This document shows positions 1-5,529 of a DNA stretch of 6,464 bases, one piece after another. Source of the DNA: Microbacteriaceae bacterium (GTDB taxonomy: Bacteria > Actinomycetota > Actinomycetes > Actinomycetales > Microbacteriaceae); assembly GCA_947447385.1 (NCBI GenBank), contig CANFKN010000071.1, positions 1 through 6,464 of the forward strand, given 5' to 3'. Within the stretch, counting starts at the first letter, position 1. Every line of letters starts with the position of its first letter. Made by a program: the position numbers and the translations under genes. The notes beneath the pieces are model-generated. The model worked only from the letters and a program-made list of their open reading frames with translations, ran no database searches and was not told the origin of the DNA.

Positions 1-513
1 ACGGGTGTGCCCACCATCAGCATTCATAACGGTGCGGTTTATCCTTGGGATTCTGAGATGCAAGCGGGCAGCGGCAAGCGAGCAGAGTTTCATCACCCTG
101 AATCGCACGCCTACAACTTCAACGTCGCAATGGGTGATGGTGACGATGCTTTCATTTGGGCGATGGATGCTGCCGCCCTAATCATCGATTCGTACCAACC
201 AGACGTGATTCTTTTGGCGGCTGGGGCTGACGGCCACACCGGCTCGAGCCGACTCGGCCAAACCAACAACTACACCGAAGTGGGCTTTAGATATGCCGCT
301 GAGGTGGTGGCCAAGCTCGCGATTCAACACGCTGATGGCCGGGTGCTCATCGGTGGTGCCGGTGGCTATCAACCTTTGAAAGAAACACCAGAAACCTGGG
401 CTCTTGTGGTCGAAACCATCTTCAACACAGTCGTGGGTCGAAACACCGTAGCCGGTCGAGAAGCAGTTGCGGGTCGAGTCAATCATGTTGCGCTTGTTGG
501 GGAGGCTAACTAA
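1..513 (+). CDS. Histone deacetylase-family (AcuC/HDAC-like) zinc amidohydrolase, 5'-truncated
   Basis: This is the C-terminal part (170 codons) of a gene entering from the left edge; the frame is open from base 1, and the GTG at 7 is internal, not a credible start. Seen: the strand-like SIHNGAVYP segment near the beginning, the LLAAGADGH stretch with Asp at codon 77, and the GGAGGY motif with Tyr at codon 123. In the classical HDAC/AcuC/HDLP family the Asp is one of the three zinc ligands and the Tyr stabilises the transition state; the other two zinc ligands and the His-Asp dyads lie upstream, outside the window. The family hydrolyses acetyl-lysine or other acyl-amide substrates such as acetylpolyamines; the substrate here cannot be told. 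The tail after codon 143 holds three copies of a VxGRxx unit and is not family-typical. The stop overlaps the next start by one base, suggesting co-translation with the phosphatase gene. Family assignment is firm; function is family-level only. Confidence 0.85.
   Translation, partial: TGVPTISIHNGAVYPWDSEMQAGSGKRAEFHHPESHAYNFNVAMGDGDDAFIWAMDAAALIIDSYQPDVILLAAGADGHTGSSRLGQTNNYTEVGFRYAAEVVAKLAIQHADGRVLIGGAGGYQPLKETPETWALVVETIFNTVVGRNTVAGREAVAGRVNHVALVGEAN
430..483 (+). repeat. Three tandem 18-bp degenerate repeats in the deacetylase C-terminal tail
   Basis: The hexamer GGTCGA recurs at 436, 454 and 472, exactly 18 bases apart, within three consecutive 18-base units (430-447, 448-465, 466-483). 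The units encode VVGRNT, VAGREA and VAGRVN. The period is a multiple of three, so the frame is kept. It lies after the conserved HDAC core, where the family normally ends, so it looks like a locally duplicated tail extension of unknown function. Confidence 0.6.
499..505 (+). promoter_or_regulatory. Shine-Dalgarno site of the phosphatase gene
   Basis: GGGGAGG lies 7 bases before the ATG at 513, inside the last codons of the deacetylase gene. This strong site favours the ATG at 513 over the out-of-frame ATG at 517, and indicates that the second gene can initiate on its own as well as by coupling. Confidence 0.75.
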
Positions 514-1022
514 TGAATGAACTACTTGGCACAAACTATGGCGAGCGAACCCAGCTTTGGAGCGAGATTCTGCCAGGTCTTTGGCAAGGCGGCACAGACG
601 ATTCAGATTGGATCGATTCCGGCAAGCGCCGGGGCCAGATCACTCGTTATGACTTCGATGCGGTTTACACGTTCTTTGGCGCGGCTAACCCAGCTGATTA
701 TGGCGTGCACGAAACGCGTTTTGCGTTCTATGACGGCGACATGAGTGACTTCGATGTTGAATCAGATCTTCTACCGATTGCCAAAAAAGCCCATGCTGAT
801 TGGGTTTCTGGCAAGAAGGTTTTGATTCGCTGTCAGGCCGGACTAAATCGCTCAGGTTTAGTAATGGCATTGGTGCTGATGCGAGCTGGGCACGATGCCA
901 AGCAGGCCATCGACTTGATTCGGACTAACCGAACTGAAGCTGCTCTCTGCAATGCGGTTTTCGAACGTTGGTTGCTCAACGCAGGCAGCACCCCAAGTTT
1001 CACGTCGCTGCTCGCGGCCTAG
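513..1022 (+). CDS. Dual-specificity/tyrosine phosphatase-like protein (CX5R active site)
   Basis: A 169-residue soluble protein without signal peptide or membrane segment. The sequence VLIRCQAGLNRSGLV (about residues 103-117) carries the CX5R phosphate-binding loop: Cys107 would be the nucleophile, Arg113 the phosphate-binding arginine, followed by the usual Ser-Gly. The residue before Cys is Arg rather than the common His. The acidic YDGDMSD segment (residues 73-79) is placed where the general-acid Asp of cysteine phosphatases is found. Length fits a minimal catalytic domain. The ATG overlaps the stop of the deacetylase gene by one base (TAATG) and has a strong Shine-Dalgarno site, so the two are very probably co-transcribed. 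The substrate could be a phosphoprotein, a phosphorylated metabolite or a nucleotide; nothing in the sequence decides. Family call is good; biological role is unknown. Confidence 0.82.
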   Translation: MNELLGTNYGERTQLWSEILPGLWQGGTDDSDWIDSGKRRGQITRYDFDAVYTFFGAANPADYGVHETRFAFYDGDMSDFDVESDLLPIAKKAHADWVSGKKVLIRCQAGLNRSGLVMALVLMRAGHDAKQAIDLIRTNRTEAALCNAVFERWLLNAGSTPSFTSLLAA

Positions 1023-1031
1023 CTCAAGCAA

Positions 1032-1066
1032 AAATGGTGGCGCTTCGTAATGAAGCGCCACCATTT
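1032..1066. terminator. Bidirectional intrinsic terminator hairpin
   Basis: A perfect 15-bp inverted repeat (arms AAATGGTGGCGCTTC at 1032-1046 and its complement at 1052-1066) with a 5-base loop GTAAT starts 10 bases after the phosphatase stop. Read on the minus strand it ends in five Ts (A run 1030-1034 on the plus strand), downstream of the GH16 stop. On the plus strand it ends in only three Ts. It therefore suits termination of both convergent units, better for the GH16 direction. Confidence 0.8.
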
Positions 1067-1111
1067 GGCGTTAAGAAAGGAACTTGTGCGAGGCCCTATT
1101 GCCTTGCACTG

Positions 1112-1128
1112 TTGCACCGAAGGTGCAA
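1112..1128. other. Small hairpin near the 3' end of the GH16 gene
   Basis: TTGCACC (1112-1118) and GGTGCAA (1122-1128) form a perfect 7-bp stem with a 3-base loop, just past the GH16 stop at 1139-1141. No T run follows on either strand, so by itself it is not a convincing terminator. It may protect the GH16 transcript 3' end or assist the larger hairpin at 1032-1066. Nothing else is visible in the 116-base convergent gap. Confidence 0.4.
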
Positions 1129-1138
1129 AGTTCAAATG

Positions 1139-2059
1139 CTATGGCTTGCCAGCTGAAATGGCTGACTTGCTGCCAGAAACAGCGCCCTGGCCGTTGTATG
1201 AGTAGTAGCGAATGTAGTCCACCGACATTTCTGCCGAATCAAGCAATGGGCTCACTGGGCCACCAACAAAGTTGCCGCCCATTGCGAGGTTGAGAATCAA
1301 GAAGAACGGCTTGTTGAAGACGTAGCTCTTTCCACTGCCGACGACCGATGGGGTAACGGTGTTATAGACCTTGCCGTCAACCAACCACTGAATCTTGTTC
1401 TTAACCCAAATCACGCTGAAAACGTGCCAGCCAGCAGAGGTGACCTTTGAGGTGTTAGCGGTGTTGACGATGCCGTTTTCGCCAGAGTAGCCAGGGCCAT
1501 GCGCGGTTCCAAAGACGGTGTATGGGTACTGATCGCCGCGAGTCTCCATGATGTCGATCTCACCCGAGCTTGGCCACTGGTTGTGGTCTAGGTCGTTGCC
1601 CAGCAACCAGAAGGCGGGCCAAACACCATCGCCCGACGGAACTTTAATTCGAGCTGAAATCTGACCGTATTTGAACGCTAGCTTGCCCTGAGTTTGAATT
1701 CGCGACGACAAGAACTCGCAAGCGCCACCTTCAGTGTTGATCGGGCAGCTGTAATAGAGCCCTTCAAGGTCGGGGGTGTAACGGGTGGCCTTCAAAACCA
1801 AGTTGCCCTGCTTAGAGCCGTCGGTCTTGGCGTGGTCGTCTACGTAAGCCTGGTGCTCGAGGTTGCCCCAGCCGCCGCCGCCAAGGTCATAGTTGAAGAT
1901 CTTCGAAGAGGGCTTGACGCCGCTCTTGCCCGAGAACTCTTGGTGCCAAAGAAGTTTTAGAACTGGCTTTTTGGTGGCCGCTTCGGCGCTCACGCCAAAG
2001 GTTGCTACGAGCAGCAAACCGGTCAGCGCCAATGCTGCAAGTTTGAATGATGTGCGCAT
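1139..2059 (-). CDS. Secreted GH16 endo-beta-glucanase, laminarinase (endo-beta-1,3-glucanase) type
   Basis: A 306-residue exported glycoside hydrolase. Residues 1-28 form a signal peptide (MRTSFK, a hydrophobic core, AEA before the likely cleavage) with no lipobox cysteine. The GH16 fold covers about residues 34-288. The active site is GEIDIMET, with Glu167 as expected nucleophile, Asp169, and Glu172 as acid/base; the ExDxxE spacing is that of the laminarinase-like branch. WPAFWLLG (147-154) and NLAMGGNFVGG (257-267) are further family motifs. Cys105 and Cys114 could form a disulfide in an insertion. No carbohydrate-binding module, repeat or cell-wall anchor follows, so the enzyme should be released. 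The start is supported by AGGAG five bases upstream of the ATG. It is divergent from the sugar ABC operon, sharing LacI-type operators with it, so it probably supplies that importer with oligosaccharides. The exact linkage (beta-1,3 against mixed beta-1,3/1,4) cannot be settled by eye. Confidence 0.9.
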   Translation of the reverse strand: MRTSFKLAALALTGLLLVATFGVSAEAATKKPVLKLLWHQEFSGKSGVKPSSKIFNYDLGGGGWGNLEHQAYVDDHAKTDGSKQGNLVLKATRYTPDLEGLYYSCPINTEGGACEFLSSRIQTQGKLAFKYGQISARIKVPSGDGVWPAFWLLGNDLDHNQWPSSGEIDIMETRGDQYPYTVFGTAHGPGYSGENGIVNTANTSKVTSAGWHVFSVIWVKNKIQWLVDGKVYNTVTPSVVGSGKSYVFNKPFFLILNLAMGGNFVGGPVSPLLDSAEMSVDYIRYYSYNGQGAVSGSKSAISAGKP

Positions 2060-2064
2060 GCTTT

Positions 2065-2069
2065 CTCCT
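2065..2069 (-). promoter_or_regulatory. Shine-Dalgarno site of the GH16 gene
   Basis: On the minus strand TAGGAGAAAGC precedes the ATG at 2059; AGGAG is separated from it by five bases. This fixes the GH16 start and agrees with a normal-length signal peptide. Confidence 0.75.
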
Positions 2070-2133
2070 ACATTGTGAACAACAAGTAACTACCTTTTGA
2101 GCGCACACACAAGCGGTAACGATTGAGTAACAA

Positions 2134-2147
2134 TGAAACCGCTTTCA
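2134..2147. promoter_or_regulatory. LacI-family operator 1
   Basis: TGAAACCGCTTTCA is a 14-bp palindrome with a central CG and one mismatch, the typical LacI/GalR form. It is the site nearest the GH16 start (75 bases from its ATG) and would act mainly on the minus-strand promoter. Confidence 0.8.
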
Positions 2148-2163
2148 CAAAAAACTCTTTTCT

Positions 2164-2177
2164 TGAAACCGATTTCA
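2164..2177. promoter_or_regulatory. LacI-family operator 2
   Basis: TGAAACCGATTTCA has the same core as the other two sites with one mismatch to perfect symmetry. Its centre is 30 bp from operator 1 and 32 bp from operator 3, about three helical turns each way. Confidence 0.82.
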
Positions 2178-2191
2178 CGCTGTAATGGTAG

Positions 2192-2213
2192 CACGTGAAA
2201 CCGATTTCACGTG
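2192..2213. promoter_or_regulatory. LacI-family operator 3, extended 22-bp palindrome
   Basis: The core TGAAACCGATTTCA (2196-2209) is identical to operator 2, and the symmetry continues outward with CACG on the left and CGTG on the right, giving a 22-bp palindrome with a single mismatched pair. It is the longest and probably strongest site and is the nearest to the ABC operon. Confidence 0.85.
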
Positions 2214-2244
2214 AAAACGGAATACACCTTTCTAAGTACTAAAA

Positions 2245-2286
2245 GATTCCTCGGTCGGCTGTCGCACAACGGCCGACCGAGGAATC
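2245..2286. promoter_or_regulatory. Long hairpin in the leader of the solute-binding protein gene
   Basis: GATTCCTCGGTCGGC (2245-2259) and its exact complement (2272-2286) form a perfect 15-bp stem. In RNA it can extend by U2260-G2271, G2261-C2270 and U2262-A2269, leaving a six-base loop. The 3' arm contains the GAGGA (2279-2283) that would be the Shine-Dalgarno site for the ATG at 2295. On the plus strand no T run follows; on the minus strand four Ts follow, so it could also stop antisense transcription. Its role is unproven. Confidence 0.75.
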
Positions 2287-2294
2287 AACCAAGA

Positions 2295-3626
2295 ATGAAA
2301 GCGAAGCAAATGAAAAAACTTATCGCGCGAATCGCAGCTACCGCCGCCGCTCTAGCATTGCCGCTTTCAATGGTGGTTCCGGCGCAGGCTGCAACGCCGG
2401 TCACGGTCACGGTGTGGACCTACGGTAACGTAATCGAACCTCAGGCACTTATCGATTACAAGAAGATTCACCCTGAAATCACTATTCAGCTCAAGAAGAG
2501 CGGCCTTGACGCCCACCACCAGAGCTTGATCACTTCGTTCTTGGCAAACAAGACCCCAGACATCGCAGCCATTGAGGTTTCATACTCTGGCTACTTCAGA
2601 AGCTACCCGCAGTACTTCCAAGACCTTCGCCAAGCGCCCTACAACTCATCGAAGATTCAGTCGAACTTCTTGCCTTGGCGCTGGTCGCAGGGTGTTGGCT
2701 ATGAAGGCACCGTGTTCGGCATTCCTACCGACGTTGGCGGCATGCAGGTTGCCTACCGCACCGACCTTTTCAAGTCACACGGTCTGCCAACAAACCGCAC
2801 TGCGGTTGGCAAGCTATGGCCAACCTGGGATGCCTTCTTCGCCACTGGCAAGAAGTATCAGAGCAAGCTCTCAGCCGCTGAAAAGAAGTCTTGCACCAAG
2901 TTGAAGGTTTGCTACGGCTTCATTGACAACGCTGGCACCGTCTACAACGCCGTGCTAAACCAGGGCACCAAAAAGTATTACGAGAATGACAACACCAAAG
3001 ACGGCAAGCTAATCTATGGCTCAAACCAGCAGGTTAAGACTGCGTTCCAGACCACGGCCAACGCTCTTGCCTCAGGCATCGGCACTAACATCAACTCGTT
3101 CACCAATGACTGGAACGTCGGCATGAACAAGGGCATTTTCGCAACCATTTTGGCACCGGCTTGGATGATGGACTACATCAAGCAGCAAGCTCCAAAGACC
3201 AAGGGCAAATGGGACATCGCAGCGCTGCCTGGTGGCGGTGGCAACCTTGGCGGTAGCCAGCTTTCGATTCCGAAGGCAGCAGCCCACAAGAAAGAGGCAT
3301 GGGACTTTATCAACTGGTACCTCTCGCCAGCTGAGCAGTTGAAGATCTTCAAGCAATACGGCTTGTTCCCATCAGCATCGGTGCTTTACAGCAACTCAGC
3401 CCTCAAGAACTACAAAGACCCGTTCTTCAACAATGCCCCAATCGGCGCTATCTATGGCAGTTCAGTTCAGAAGCTAAAGCCGATTTATGAGGGCAAGAAG
3501 CAGCGCGCGATTGACAACATCATTGGCCAGGCTCTAAGCCGCGTTGGTCTGAAGAAGCAAAGCGCCGCAGCGGCCTGGACTCAAGCCCTGAAAGAAATTG
3601 AAGGCGCAGTCGGGCCAAGCAAATGA
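2295..3626 (+). CDS. ABC sugar importer, extracellular solute-binding protein (family 1)
   Basis: A 443-residue binding protein (from this start) that would capture oligosaccharides outside the membrane for the two permeases that follow. The N-terminus has a basic segment (MKKLIARI), a hydrophobic core and AQA before ATPVTVTVWTYG, a classical signal peptide cut after about residue 32. There is no cysteine there, so no lipobox is visible. The C-terminal half has the family-1 pattern GGSQLSIPKAAAHKKEAWDF followed by a YLSPAEQ-type helix. Cys200 and Cys206 are close and may form a disulfide. Start choice: the frame is open back to a GTG at 2211, but that lies in operator 3 and would add a long hydrophilic tail. 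ATG 2295 has GAGGA 11 bases upstream; ATG 2310 gives the neatest signal peptide but has no clear Shine-Dalgarno site. The stop overlaps the permease start by four bases. Beta-glucoside or laminari-oligosaccharide specificity is inferred from the flanking GH16 and GH1 genes. Confidence 0.9.
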   Translation: MKAKQMKKLIARIAATAAALALPLSMVVPAQAATPVTVTVWTYGNVIEPQALIDYKKIHPEITIQLKKSGLDAHHQSLITSFLANKTPDIAAIEVSYSGYFRSYPQYFQDLRQAPYNSSKIQSNFLPWRWSQGVGYEGTVFGIPTDVGGMQVAYRTDLFKSHGLPTNRTAVGKLWPTWDAFFATGKKYQSKLSAAEKKSCTKLKVCYGFIDNAGTVYNAVLNQGTKKYYENDNTKDGKLIYGSNQQVKTAFQTTANALASGIGTNINSFTNDWNVGMNKGIFATILAPAWMMDYIKQQAPKTKGKWDIAALPGGGGNLGGSQLSIPKAAAHKKEAWDFINWYLSPAEQLKIFKQYGLFPSASVLYSNSALKNYKDPFFNNAPIGAIYGSSVQKLKPIYEGKKQRAIDNIIGQALSRVGLKKQSAAAAWTQALKEIEGAVGPSK

Positions 3627-4612
3627 GTTCAACAACCAATAAACCTTTGACACCTTGGCGGGCTCCAAAGCCCGCCAAGGCAAAAAAGAAGTCTTCAAAA
3701 GCCCCAGACGGTGCTGTCGTTCAATCACTAAACGGTGGCTGGGGTTATCTTTTCACAGCACCATTTGTTGTGATGTTCCTAGTGTTCGGTCTAGCACCGG
3801 TGGTTTATTCGGTCTACATTGCATTCTTTCAATGGGACCCACTAGACCAAACACACACTTGGATCGGCATCGACAACTTCACCCGCATCATTGTCGATGA
3901 GCAGTTCTGGCTTGCTGTGCGAAACACCTTCTCAATGTGGGCACTGTCAACTTTTCCCCAGATGATCATGGCGATTGCGCTTGCGAACGTGCTTCGCAAT
4001 CCAATGCTCAAATACAAGACGTTCTGGCGCACCTTGCTCTTGGTTCCGAACATCACATCAGTTCTTGCCGTCGCAATTGTGTTCGGTCAGCTGTTTAGCC
4101 GCGACTTTGGCCTCGTAAACCTTGCACGTGAGTTTCTCGGAATGAACGATCACATCAACTTCGTCTCAGAGACGATTCCTGGCCACATCGCCATCGCGAC
4201 CATGATCACTTGGCGCTGGTTGGGCTACAACGCCTTGATTTTCTTAGCAGCAATGCTGGCAGTGCCAAACGAGCTATACGAAGCAGCGTCTATCGATGGT
4301 GCCAGCAAGTGGCGACAGTTCACAAATGTGACACTGCCGGGCATTCGCAACACAATTACGTTTGTATTGGTGGTTGGCACTATCGGAGGTCTTCAGGTCT
4401 TCGCTGAACCGCTAACCTTGGCGGGCGGCGAAAGCGGTGGCGATAGCCGTCAATTCTCGACCCTGACCCTCTTCTTGTTTGAGCAGGCGCACATGGGCAA
4501 CTGGGGTTATGCAGCAACAATCGGAATCATGATCACGTTCATCGTGCTCATCATTTCAGGCATCAACTTCTTTTTCACTCGCAGAATTGGTAACGGAGAA
4601 AACGTTCAATGA
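3623..4612 (+). CDS. ABC sugar importer permease 1 (MalF/UgpA type)
   Basis: A 329-residue inner-membrane permease, one half of the transport channel. A hydrophilic, Lys/Pro/Ala-rich cytoplasmic tail (residues 1-38) precedes six hydrophobic segments near residues 43-68, 101-123, 136-158, 187-214, 243-262 and 295-318. The EAA loop that docks the ATPase is ELYEAASIDGASKWRQF (217-233), with the invariant Gly226, followed by VTLPG. This loop and the length place it in the binding-protein-dependent permease family of carbohydrate importers. It overlaps the SBP stop in ATGA and has no good Shine-Dalgarno site at the usual distance, so it should depend on translational coupling. A strong hairpin covers codons 11-20. 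No ATP-binding gene is in the window; in many actinobacteria one shared MsiK-type ATPase serves several such importers, which is the likely case here. Confidence 0.92.
   Translation: MSSTTNKPLTPWRAPKPAKAKKKSSKAPDGAVVQSLNGGWGYLFTAPFVVMFLVFGLAPVVYSVYIAFFQWDPLDQTHTWIGIDNFTRIIVDEQFWLAVRNTFSMWALSTFPQMIMAIALANVLRNPMLKYKTFWRTLLLVPNITSVLAVAIVFGQLFSRDFGLVNLAREFLGMNDHINFVSETIPGHIAIATMITWRWLGYNALIFLAAMLAVPNELYEAASIDGASKWRQFTNVTLPGIRNTITFVLVVGTIGGLQVFAEPLTLAGGESGGDSRQFSTLTLFLFEQAHMGNWGYAATIGIMITFIVLIISGINFFFTRRIGNGENVQ
3653..3680 (+). other. Intragenic hairpin at the SBP/permease junction
   Basis: CCTTGGCGGGC (3653-3663) and GCCCGCCAAGG (3670-3680) form a perfect, GC-rich 11-bp stem with a six-base loop, 27 bases after the SBP stop and within the non-conserved tail of permease 1. 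No T run follows (an A run does), so it is not an intrinsic terminator on this strand. Position suggests an mRNA-stability or expression-ratio element. Confidence 0.65.
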
Positions 4613-5529
4613 ATACCTTTATTGAAAACCCAGCTCTCATCGTTATCACCGTCATTGGCCTAGGCATTTTGGCTTGGTTGATCACTTTTTATCGCGACAA
4701 AACTCGCTGGCGCAAGGTTTCACCTTGGTCATATATTGTGCTCACCTTAATGGTTTTCATCTCAGCGTTCCCTTTCTACTGGATGTACATCGTGGCCTCA
4801 AACGGCAACGAAGAAATCTCTAAGAACCCACCGACGCTGGTTCCGGGCGATCGCTTCTTGACTCTCATCGGTCACGTGTTTGAGGCAGCACCGACCTTCA
4901 TGATGTCGATCTGGAACACAATCTTTGTCGGCACAGTGATTTCGATTGCCCAGGTCGTGTTCTCTGCGCTGGCAGGCTTTGCCTTTGCCAAGCTCAACTT
5001 CAAAGGTCGCAAATTCTTGGTGCTATTCGTCATCGGCACCATGATGCTTCCGAGTCAGCTGGGAATCATCCCATTATTCATGATTGTGAATAATCTCGGA
5101 TGGGGCAGCACCCTGGCCGCAATCGTTGTGCCCGCGTTGGTAACTGCGTTCGGTGTCTTCTGGATGCGCCAGATCATCGATTCTCAGGTTCCGAATGAGC
5201 TTCTCGAAGCTGCGAGTATCGATGGTGCTGGAGTGATTCGCGTGTTCCGCAGCGTGGTTTTGCCAATCATCGCGCAGAGCAGTTTTGTGCTGGGTCTGTT
5301 CGCGTTTCTGGGAACCTGGAATGACTTCTTGTGGCCACTCTTGGTCTTGAACGACCCGAATCAGTTCACGGTTCAGGTAGCAGTGAACCAGCTTTCAGCT
5401 AGCTACACAATCGACTATGCACTGGTTTTGGGTGGAGCATTCTTGGCCACTGCTCCTTTGCTTCTGTTGTTTATTTTGGTTGGTCGTCAACTCGTTAGTG
5501 GCGTTATGGACGGAGCGGTTAAGGGATGA
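4609..5529 (+). CDS. ABC sugar importer permease 2 (MalG type)
   Basis: A 306-residue membrane permease, partner of permease 1. The EAA loop is ELLEAASIDGAGVIRVF (197-213), followed by VVLP, and the conserved WNDFLWPLLV (237-246) is characteristic of MalG-like sugar permeases. Hydrophobic segments are seen near 8-27, 40-63, 100-128, 136-161, 166-186, 220-247 and 269-293. The first one precedes the normal first helix, and the protein is somewhat longer than the usual MalG-type length, so it seems to have one extra N-terminal membrane helix. The start at 4609 is supported by GGAGAA eight bases upstream and by the four-base ATGA overlap with permease 1; no later ATG with comparable support removes the extra helix. 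It also overlaps the next gene by ATGA. Confidence 0.92.
   Translation: MNTFIENPALIVITVIGLGILAWLITFYRDKTRWRKVSPWSYIVLTLMVFISAFPFYWMYIVASNGNEEISKNPPTLVPGDRFLTLIGHVFEAAPTFMMSIWNTIFVGTVISIAQVVFSALAGFAFAKLNFKGRKFLVLFVIGTMMLPSQLGIIPLFMIVNNLGWGSTLAAIVVPALVTAFGVFWMRQIIDSQVPNELLEAASIDGAGVIRVFRSVVLPIIAQSSFVLGLFAFLGTWNDFLWPLLVLNDPNQFTVQVAVNQLSASYTIDYALVLGGAFLATAPLLLLFILVGRQLVSGVMDGAVKG

Larger units (their letters stand above)
2060..2294. promoter_or_regulatory. Divergent promoter and leader region between the GH16 gene and the ABC operon
   Basis: This 235-base stretch has no gene that I can support. It holds three LacI-type operators at 2134-2147, 2164-2177 and 2192-2213, an extra half-site at 2208-2219, and a long hairpin at 2245-2286. 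It must contain the promoters of both units, but I find no clean -35/-10 pair. On the plus strand, a TGTAAT at 2181-2186 (before operator 3) or the weak A/T segment 2230-2242 could be the -10. The position of the operators around these makes repression by promoter blockage likely in both directions. Confidence 0.75.

Noticed and set aside
178..534. Minus-strand open frame opposite the deacetylase gene
   Set aside because: It is antisense to a clear HDAC-family coding region, shows no recognisable motif and has no supporting context; an antisense shadow.
1023..1138. Possible small gene or RNA in the convergent gap
   Set aside because: The gap is explained by two hairpins and lacks a start with a ribosome-binding site or a recognisable RNA fold.
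1694..1960. Plus-strand open frame inside the GH16 gene
   Set aside because: It is the antisense of the conserved GH16 sequence and has no family features of its own.
2086..2131. GTAAC repeated at 2086, 2116 and 2127 near the GH16 leader
   Set aside because: The 5-base word is short, the spacing is irregular (30 and 11), and there is no symmetry. It could be chance or part of a promoter that I cannot define.
2211..2294. A longer SBP start at GTG 2211 adding a 28-residue N-terminal extension
   Set aside because: The GTG lies in the end of operator 3, has no Shine-Dalgarno site, crosses the hairpin, and would place a long hydrophilic tail before a normal signal peptide.
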